Part shown: one piece after another, positions 58,305-64,000 of the stretch
Layout: every line of letters begins with the position of its first letter
Numbering within the stretch: the stretch's first letter is position 1
Assembly (NCBI RefSeq): GCF_010500955.1
Contig: NZ_QVMJ01000032.1
Coordinates: 1 to 64,000, forward strand
Source: Bacteroides sp. 519
Lineage (GTDB): Bacteria > Bacteroidota > Bacteroidia > Bacteroidales > Bacteroidaceae
Length of the DNA stretch: 64,000 bases
Direction of reading: 5' to 3'
Program-made: the position numbers and the translations under genes
The notes under the pieces: generated by a model
What the model was told of the DNA's origin: nothing
What the model saw: only the letters and a program-made list of their open reading frames with translations
Database searches by the model: none

Positions 58305-58491
58305 TAGCTAGTAGTTAGTAGCTAGTTAGTAGCTAGTAGTTAGTAGCTAGAATCCATGCGGTATTAGTAGCTAGTAGTTAGTAGCTAGTAGCTAGAATCC
58401 ATACGGTATCTGCTAACTACTATCTACTAACTACTATCTACTAACTACTATCTACTATCTACTAACTACTATCTACTAACTACTAACTACT
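58302..58491. repeat. TAGCTAGTAGTTAG heptamer hairpin with degenerate core
   Basis: The left arm is tandem TAGCTAG / TAGTTAG heptamers interrupted by ATCCATGCGGTAT and ATCCATACGGTATC. The right arm is CTAACTACTATCTA. The element runs from the stop of one gene to the ATG of the next. Confidence 0.82.
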
Positions 58492-59427
58492 ATGCATAAA
58501 AATATATTATTCCCAAGCAGAAAGGAAATTTGTATTGTATTGGGTATTACAATTGCCTTTCTTCTGTTAACAGCTACTTTTGTTGGGCTGCGAACAGAAC
58601 ATGTTTTAATGGCTGGTCTTTTTTTGATTTTGTTCTTTCCTAACCAGGAAACGCGTAAACTTGCAGTTGCATTACTGCCATTTATAATCTTTGGTGTTTC
58701 GTACGATTGGATGCGGGTATATCCCAACTATATGGTTAACCCTATTGATGTAAAAGGGTTATATGATGCCGAGAAATCTTTATTTGGAATTGATGTGGAT
58801 GGTGTACGAATGATTCCATGTGAGTATTTTGCTATTCATCATAACAATATAGGCGATTTTTTTGGTGGTATATTCTACCTAACCTGGGTACCTGTACCTA
58901 TTGCCTTCGGGTTATGGATGTATTTTAAAAAAGACAGGAATCTCTATCTTCGTTTTGCCATTGTGTTCCTGTTTGTTAATCTGTTAGGTTTTGCAGGTTA
59001 CTATATTCATCCTGCCGCGCCACCCTGGTATGCTATAAATTATGGTTTCGAGCCCATATTAAACACGCCCGGCAATGCCGCGGGATTGGCACGCTTTGAC
59101 CAGTTATTAGGGGTTACCATATTCGATTCTATCTATGGCCGAAACGCCAATGTTTTTGCTGCTGTACCATCTTTACATGCCGCTTATATGCTTATAGCTG
59201 TGGTTTATGCAATTATTAAAAAATCGCATTGGCTGCTAACAACCATTCTATCTATATTATGTGTTGGTATTTGGTGGACTGCGGTGTATTCCAGCCATCA
59301 TTATCTGATAGATGTGTTACTGGGGATAGGATGTGCTTTACTTGGAATCTTTATCTTTGAAGTAATCCTGATGCGGTTAGGCTTTTTCAAGCGGTTTATA
59401 AATAAATACACTGAATATATTAGTTGA
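58492..59427 (+). CDS. PAP2-family transferase, likely inositol phosphoceramide synthase
   Basis: This 311-aa membrane protein has about six helices and the PAP2/Aur1-type catalytic motifs: VFAAVPSLHAAYML (PSLHA with the catalytic His) and VYSSHHYLIDVLLG (H-x3-D). It also has the family-typical GYYIHPAAPPWY and DSIYGRNANVFAAV segments seen in Aur1-like inositol phosphoceramide synthases. Bacteroidales make inositol sphingolipids from phosphatidylinositol and ceramide, and this gene follows the phosphatidylinositol-phosphate synthase. The specific reaction is inferred from motif plus context. Confidence 0.82.
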   Translation: MHKNILFPSRKEICIVLGITIAFLLLTATFVGLRTEHVLMAGLFLILFFPNQETRKLAVALLPFIIFGVSYDWMRVYPNYMVNPIDVKGLYDAEKSLFGIDVDGVRMIPCEYFAIHHNNIGDFFGGIFYLTWVPVPIAFGLWMYFKKDRNLYLRFAIVFLFVNLLGFAGYYIHPAAPPWYAINYGFEPILNTPGNAAGLARFDQLLGVTIFDSIYGRNANVFAAVPSLHAAYMLIAVVYAIIKKSHWLLTTILSILCVGIWWTAVYSSHHYLIDVLLGIGCALLGIFIFEVILMRLGFFKRFINKYTEYIS

Positions 59428-59436
59428 AAATTAAAT

Positions 59437-59522
59437 ATGGAACACAGAGACACAGAGGCACAGAGTTTTTTTAATAAAATTCTCCATGAAAAACTCTGTG
59501 CCTCTGTGTCTCTGTGTTCTAA
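59437..59522. repeat. ACACAGAGGCACAGAG hairpin
   Basis: GAACACAGAGACACAGAGGC and GCCTCTGTGTCTCTGTGTTC are exact inverse arms around an AT-rich loop. Related CTCTGTGTTTTAATT arms flank the palindrome at 17841-18190. Confidence 0.8.
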
Positions 59523-59535
59523 TTATTATTAATAG

Positions 59536-60522
59536 ATGAAAAATAAATTCCGTAATATATTTCTGGCATTCGGTATTGTTGCCGTTATTATTATGATGTT
59601 CACTTTCGATATGGACTATCAGGAGTTGTGGGCAAACATAAAGAGAGCCGGATACTACTTTCCGTTGGTTATACTGTTGTGGGCTTTTGTATATATGCTC
59701 AATGCTTTATCCTGGTATCAGATAATACGCGATGGTAAGAAAACGTATGTTCCCTTCTGGAATGTTTATAAGTTTACTATTACGGGTTTTGCACTCAATT
59801 ATGTTACTCCGGTGGGTTTAATGGGTGGTGAGCCTTATCGCATAATGGAACTGAAACCCTATATTGGGGTAGAAAGAGCTACATCATCTGTTATTCTCTA
59901 TGTGATGATGCATATATTTGCCCATTTCATATTCTGGATTGTTTCCGTATTTCTGTATATCACTTTTTACAAGGTAACTATGGCAATGGGAATTGTTTTG
60001 GCTTTGGTTATAGTCTTCTGCTCGTTCTTTGTAACTCTTTTTATCAAAGGATATAGAAATGGTATGGCTGTTGCATTTATGCGGGTAGTTGGGAAAATAC
60101 CTTTCTTGAAGAAGTATGCAATAAGCTTTGCCGAGAAACACAGCGATAAATTGCACGAAATAGATAATCAGATAGCACTATTACATCAAAAACGGAAACG
60201 GACTTTTTATGCAGCCCTTGCAATTGAGTTTATTGCCCGTGTATTGTCCTGCCTTGAATTATGGCTAATTTTGAATATACTAACTTCGAATGTTAGCTTT
60301 ATTGATTGCATTTTAATTGCTGCTTTTTCTTCTTTATTTGCTAATTTGTTGTTCTTTCTTCCCATGCAACTAGGGGGTAGGGAAGGAGGTTTTGCTATTG
60401 CTGTAGGCGGACTGTCTATGTCGGGCGCGTATGGGGTATATACTGCACTTATTACTCGTTTGCGCGAAATGGTTTGGATTGTAATTGGGTTGTTGTTGAT
60501 GAAAATAGGGAATAAGAAATGA
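59536..60522 (+). CDS. Lysylphosphatidylglycerol synthase TM region/UPF0104 flippase-like protein
   Basis: This 328-aa polytopic protein of the LPG_synthase_TM (YbhN-like) family has about eight helices. It shows LLWAFVYMLNALSWYQIIRDG, TGFALNYVTPVGLMGGEPYRIMEL (the family signature near a re-entrant helix) and LLFFLPMQLGGREGGFAIAVGGLSMSG. Family members translocate or modify membrane lipids. As the last biosynthetic gene of the inositol-lipid cluster it may flip inositol lipids across the inner membrane (inference). It overlaps the next gene by ATGA. Confidence 0.82.
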   Translation: MKNKFRNIFLAFGIVAVIIMMFTFDMDYQELWANIKRAGYYFPLVILLWAFVYMLNALSWYQIIRDGKKTYVPFWNVYKFTITGFALNYVTPVGLMGGEPYRIMELKPYIGVERATSSVILYVMMHIFAHFIFWIVSVFLYITFYKVTMAMGIVLALVIVFCSFFVTLFIKGYRNGMAVAFMRVVGKIPFLKKYAISFAEKHSDKLHEIDNQIALLHQKRKRTFYAALAIEFIARVLSCLELWLILNILTSNVSFIDCILIAAFSSLFANLLFFLPMQLGGREGGFAIAVGGLSMSGAYGVYTALITRLREMVWIVIGLLLMKIGNKK

Positions 60523-61406
60523 ATAGAATATGGACGTATTTAAATCAGCCTGCTCCATTAGCTAAGAAACCGTGGTTGGTGGTTGTTGTATCGTCTTTAC
60601 TAATTTTTTTTCTGTTGGGAGTATTTCAGCCTTTCGGATTAAATGCTTTTGAGCCTATTTATAAATGGTTAATAATATCAGGATTTGCATTTGTAACTGC
60701 TATATCAACCGGAATTATCGGATATATATTTCCTGTACTGTTTAAGCGTTTTTATAATCCGGAAAACTGGACCTATTGGAAAAGCATAATTAATATTTTT
60801 ATCATTATGCTGGTAATTGGATTAGGAAATTTCTTTTTCGATTGGATATTAACCAACCGGGCACCCGAAACATTTTTCCCTTTATTACGTACCTATCTTA
60901 TTATTACTTTTCTTATAGGTCTTATTCCTGCTATCATATCAACAATCATTATACAAAACAAAAATCTCAGGCAAAATTTATCAGAAGCCCGTGAATTAAA
61001 CAGGCGTCTGGCTCAAAACTTACAGGAGAATAAGTCATGTCCTTTGCATAAAGGGAATCCTATTCTCTTATCAGGGAGTACAAAAGACGAAATTGAGTTG
61101 TATCCGGAAAATATTATTTATATCGAAGCATTGGGGAATTATGTAGTGATTCATTATTTAAATAGCGTTAGTGAAGTAAAACAAAAGCAATTGCGGACAA
61201 CTATCACACTAATGGAAAAAACATTGGAATCATTTGCTTACCTTGTAAAATGCCACCGGGCATTTATTGTAAATACATTAAACATTACCAATATAGAAGG
61301 GAATTCTCAGGGATTTCTATTGAACCTTTGCCATACTCAAAAGCTTATTCCGGTTTCGCGTACTTATTCCAAAGATTTTAGAAAGATACTATCTGCCCGG
61401 AATTGA
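60519..61406 (+). CDS. Membrane-anchored LytTR transcriptional regulator
   Basis: This 295-aa protein has four N-terminal helices (about 18-37, 50-70, 89-108, 120-143), a short coiled coil (NKNLRQNLSEARELNRRLAQNL) and a LytTR DNA-binding domain (about 190-290). The latter shows ENIIYIEALGNYVVIHYL, MEKTLESFAYLVKCHRAFIVNTLNI and LIPVSRTYSKDFRKIL. There is no receiver domain, so it probably senses a membrane signal directly. Its start overlaps the upstream stop (ATGA), so it is translationally coupled to the lipid cluster and may regulate it. Confidence 0.88.
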   Translation: MNRIWTYLNQPAPLAKKPWLVVVVSSLLIFFLLGVFQPFGLNAFEPIYKWLIISGFAFVTAISTGIIGYIFPVLFKRFYNPENWTYWKSIINIFIIMLVIGLGNFFFDWILTNRAPETFFPLLRTYLIITFLIGLIPAIISTIIIQNKNLRQNLSEARELNRRLAQNLQENKSCPLHKGNPILLSGSTKDEIELYPENIIYIEALGNYVVIHYLNSVSEVKQKQLRTTITLMEKTLESFAYLVKCHRAFIVNTLNITNIEGNSQGFLLNLCHTQKLIPVSRTYSKDFRKILSARN

Positions 61407-61484
61407 AGTGTTTCATCACAAAAAAGTGTGATAAAGTGCACTTAAATAGTATTTCATCCCATTTTAAGCAGTATATCCCTATTG

Positions 61485-61516
61485 TTTGTGCCATCAATTT
61501 CACGACTTTATATTTG
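61485..61516 (+). promoter_or_regulatory. Promoter of the alpha/beta hydrolase gene
   Basis: TTTG at 61485-61488, a 20-nt spacer and TATATTTG at 61509-61516 are a full consensus match, 26 nt before the ATG. Confidence 0.65.
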
Positions 61517-61542
61517 CACTATAAACGTAAATAAACGAAGTT

Positions 61543-62343
61543 ATGAAAAAGATTATTGTATTATTGATTACTGTGTTTTTAGTGAATAGTATTGCAGCAC
61601 AAATGGATGAAAAATTTTATCATCCTGATAAAAAATGGATACCTATTAGTATTTCTAACTATTCGGAAATGACTCTTGTTGCAGAGCAAGATACTTTATA
61701 CCCAGCAGTGATTAAACCAGTAGATAAACCCAAAGCGAATATCCTTTATTTTCATGGAAATGGAAGCAATATTTCCAAGTGGATTGATCATGTTAAACCT
61801 TTGGTAGATGATGGCTATCAGGTTTACATGCTTGACTACCGGGGATATGGTAAATCTACCGGAAAGCCTACACACCTTAATATCGCTCATGATGCCCAGC
61901 TATTATTGAATACCTTGTTGCAAGAACCCGGATTCACTGATCTTCCTCTCATTGTATATGGAGTTTCGATTGGTACACAGGTAGCAACTCATATTACATG
62001 TAATAACAATGATAAAGTTTCGGCGCTAGTTTTAGATGGAATGATGTCTTCGTTTACAGATATTGCTTTAGCAACATCGCCCGAGGAGTACCACCTATAT
62101 ATAAAACAATTGTTGGTTTCTCCTTATTCGGCTAAAGAAGATATTCAGCACATACAAAATATTAATCTGCTTGTTATTCATTCGGAAGAAGACCTTATTC
62201 CCATCTCCGGAGCACGTTCTGTTTATGAAAGTGCAGTATGTACCAAAAAGTTCTGGTTATATGAAGGCAAACATGTGGAAGCAGCTCTTAAATATCCGGT
62301 AGAAATGGTTCGTTACATAAACGAATTGATAACTAGCAATTAA
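61543..62343 (+). CDS. Secreted alpha/beta hydrolase
   Basis: This 266-aa protein has signal peptide MKKIIVLLITVFLVNSIAAQ and an alpha/beta-hydrolase core. It shows ILYFHGNGSNISKWIDHV (oxyanion region HGNG), LDYRGYGKSTGKPTH, nucleophile S142 in YGVSIGTQVA, the acid in HSEEDLIPI and the catalytic His in EGKHVEA. It resembles serine aminopeptidase_S33/BEM46-like esterases, probably periplasmic. The substrate is unknown. It is monocistronic with its own promoter and a strong shared terminator. Confidence 0.88.
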   Translation: MKKIIVLLITVFLVNSIAAQMDEKFYHPDKKWIPISISNYSEMTLVAEQDTLYPAVIKPVDKPKANILYFHGNGSNISKWIDHVKPLVDDGYQVYMLDYRGYGKSTGKPTHLNIAHDAQLLLNTLLQEPGFTDLPLIVYGVSIGTQVATHITCNNNDKVSALVLDGMMSSFTDIALATSPEEYHLYIKQLLVSPYSAKEDIQHIQNINLLVIHSEEDLIPISGARSVYESAVCTKKFWLYEGKHVEAALKYPVEMVRYINELITSN

Positions 62344-62344
62344 T

Positions 62345-62370
62345 AAAGGCGGCCTCACCTGGCCGCCTTT
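62345..62370. terminator. Bidirectional rho-independent terminator
   Basis: AAAGGCGGCC, loop TCACCT, GGCCGCCTTT form a 10-bp stem, with TATTATTT on the right and TTATTA on the other strand. It lies between convergent genes. Confidence 0.85.
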
Positions 62371-62371
62371 A

Positions 62372-63946
62372 TTATTTAATTTCATGTTCTTCCTTCATGT
62401 CGATGTCTTCTCCATCTTTATCATAAAAAACATATTGGAGAAGTGCCAGACTTTGGTCGGGAATGATTTTGATGCCTAATCCGTACATCATGCGCCATTT
62501 CCATTTCAGAGAAACTACCCCCTGGTTGATGTATGCGGCAACATACGGATGTATGTGTAACGAGAATTTCGTTATCTTCAGTTTATTAACAAGATAGTCA
62601 ATTTTACTCTCTAGTGTATCAGTGAAAAGAATAGACGACTGGATTTTACCTTTTCCAAAACATGTTGGGCATGTTTCGGCAGTGTTTACATCCATGGCCG
62701 GACGAACCCTTTGGCGGGTAATCTGCATCAGTCCGAATTTGCTGAGAGGCAGAATGTTGTGACGTGCCCGGTCTTTCTGCATGTTAGCAGTCATCCGTTC
62801 ATAAACTTTTTGACGGTTTTCGGCCGAGCTCATATCAATGAAGTCTACCACAATGATACCACCCATGTCGCGTAATCGAAGTTGACGAGCCAATTCATCG
62901 GCTGCTCCCAGATTCACTTCAAGTGCGTTAGCTTCCTGCCCGTTGGCATTCTTGGTGCGATTACCGCTGTTCACGTCTACTACGTGAAGCGCCTCAGTAT
63001 GCTCAATAATCAGGTAAGCACCACTTTTGTATGAAATCGTTTTACCAAACGACGATTTAACTTGTTTAGTGATACCAAAATTGTCAAAAATAGGAAGTTG
63101 ACCTTTGTAGTGTTTAACAATTCCAACCCGGTCGTGTGCAATGAGTGAAACATAGTCTTTAATTTCATTGTAGACTGTTTCATCGTTTACATAGATGTTT
63201 TCGAAAGATGGGTTGAAAAGGTCACGAAGCATAGCAACAGCACGGCTTGTTTCTTCATAGATCAGCGTAGGATATTTTGTAGCCTTTTGTACTTTTACTA
63301 AGCTTTCTTCCCAGTGTTTAAGTAAAACTTTAAGTTCCGAATCAAGTTCGGCTACGCGCTTACCTTCGGCCACCGTGCGTACAATAACCCCAAAATTCTT
63401 GGGCTTAATGCTCTGGAGCAATTGTTTAAGGCGTGCACGTTCTTCGCTTGATTTAATTTTTTGCGAAACAGAAACCTTATCATTAAAAGGAATAAGAACA
63501 AGATACCTGCCGGCAAAAGAAATTTCTGAAGTCAGCCGGGGTCCTTTTGTTGAGATAGGTTCTTTGGCTATCTGCACCACTACTTCCTGCCCTGTTTTTA
63601 CTACATCGGATATCGATCCGTCCTTGTCAAGGTCGGGCAGCAGTGTTGCTTTACTGATAGGATTTAATTTTTTCTTGTCGCTTAAAGTTTGCTTAACGAA
63701 CTTTTCGAGAGTGTTAAATTGAGGACCTAAATCTAAATAATGAAGAAAAGCGTCTTTCTCGTAGCCCACATCCACAAAACAAGCATTCAGCCCGGGCATA
63801 ACTTTCTTTACCCGTCCTAAATACAAGTTGCCCACCGAGAAAGAAAGACCTCTTCCTTCGCTTTGAAGTTCAACAAGGCTCTTATCTTCGAGAAGAGCTA
63901 TCGAAACTTCTTTGGGCTGAACGTTTACTACTAGTTCACTGGTCAT
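62372..63946 (-). CDS. rng: Ribonuclease E/G family endoribonuclease
   Basis: At 524 aa it is RNase G-sized. The N-terminal S1 domain (about 35-130) shows GNLYLGRVKKVMPGLNACFVDVGYEKDAFLHYLDL. The catalytic part shows YLVLIPFNDKVSVSQKI, SGAYLIIEHTEALHVVDVNSG and RQLRLRDMGGIIVVDFIDM; two aspartates in the VDVNSG and VVDFID segments bind Mg2+. A Zn-link CPTC motif (ETCPTCFGKGKI) mediates dimerisation. It processes rRNA and mRNA. The start ATG at 63944-63946 is preceded by a GAGGTAAAG repeat arm at the window end. Confidence 0.94.
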   Translation of the reverse strand: MTSELVVNVQPKEVSIALLEDKSLVELQSEGRGLSFSVGNLYLGRVKKVMPGLNACFVDVGYEKDAFLHYLDLGPQFNTLEKFVKQTLSDKKKLNPISKATLLPDLDKDGSISDVVKTGQEVVVQIAKEPISTKGPRLTSEISFAGRYLVLIPFNDKVSVSQKIKSSEERARLKQLLQSIKPKNFGVIVRTVAEGKRVAELDSELKVLLKHWEESLVKVQKATKYPTLIYEETSRAVAMLRDLFNPSFENIYVNDETVYNEIKDYVSLIAHDRVGIVKHYKGQLPIFDNFGITKQVKSSFGKTISYKSGAYLIIEHTEALHVVDVNSGNRTKNANGQEANALEVNLGAADELARQLRLRDMGGIIVVDFIDMSSAENRQKVYERMTANMQKDRARHNILPLSKFGLMQITRQRVRPAMDVNTAETCPTCFGKGKIQSSILFTDTLESKIDYLVNKLKITKFSLHIHPYVAAYINQGVVSLKWKWRMMYGLGIKIIPDQSLALLQYVFYDKDGEDIDMKEEHEIK

Positions 63947-63959
63947 TATTAATATTTTT

Positions 63960-64000
63960 AGGAGTTGAGGAGGTAAAGTCAGGTAAAGAAGGTAAAGTTT
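63960..64000. repeat. GAGGTAAAG-type repeat arm at window edge
   Basis: GGAGGTAAAGTCAGGTAAAG followed by AAGGTAAAGTT is the left arm of another hairpin element, cut by the window end. Confidence 0.6.

Noticed and set aside
1..64000. tRNA, rRNA, tmRNA or recognisable riboswitch genes
   Set aside because: I saw none by eye in the gaps; a covariance-model search would be decisive.

Overview
The window is chromosomal DNA of a Bacteroidales-type member of the Bacteroidota. The evidence is two SusC/SusD pairs, a Mfa1/Mfa2-type (type V) pilus operon, an inositol-lipid cluster, promoters of the Bacteroidota form (TTG, about 20 nt, TAnnTTTG) and AT-rich coding sequence. I cannot fix the genus. No rRNA, tRNA, phage structural or conjugation genes were seen.

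Layout. 0.2-4.5 kb: etfB-etfA-(four-helix bundle gene)-acyl-CoA dehydrogenase. 4.6-6.8 kb (minus): threonine aldolase and an outer-membrane barrel. 7.3-14.4 kb: a hybrid sensor kinase, a TolC-like channel and an NtrC-type response regulator with its kinase. 14.8-19.9 kb (minus): aspartate:alanine antiporter AspT, aspartate 4-decarboxylase and a porin, a unit that can generate proton-motive force from aspartate. 20.5-21.4 kb: a CRISPR array of 14 repeats with its own leader promoter but no cas genes. 22.6-25.4 kb: a compact three-gene cluster (DUF262 / DUF3696 ATPase / PLD-like protein) that looks like an undescribed defence operon. 26.0-40.6 kb: an arabinan-type polysaccharide utilisation locus (glycan-binding lipoprotein, SusC, SusD, SusC, SusD, small lipoprotein, GH43). 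41.1-52.5 kb: a tyrosine recombinase, a 420-bp invertible promoter and a seven-gene fimbrial operon. 52.6-53.5 kb (minus): an AraC regulator. 55.2-61.4 kb: inositol-lipid cluster (myo-inositol-phosphate synthase, PgpA-like phosphatase, GtrA, CDP-alcohol phosphatidyltransferase, PAP2 transferase, flippase-like protein) and a LytTR regulator. 61.5-63.9 kb: an alpha/beta hydrolase and RNase G/E.

Two things stand out. First, the fimbrial promoter lies between 26-bp inverted repeats next to a recombinase, and a consensus promoter inside it points away from the fimbrial genes, so this copy appears to be phase-OFF. Second, almost every gap is filled with palindromic repeat DNA. One class is hairpins whose arms are tandem 7-, 9- or 10-mers and whose apex is often a conserved GATGCCGCATGG core. 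Another is 250-700 bp palindromes, two of which carry the same 22-nt minisatellite in the loop. A third is short elements bounded by GGGCTGTTAAGTTCT. These elements sit inside operons, supply stop codons, encode part of one signal peptide, and in one case enclose a four-helix-bundle (23S IVS-type) gene. Together they look like an active family of structured intergenic elements with no obvious mobilising enzyme in the window.
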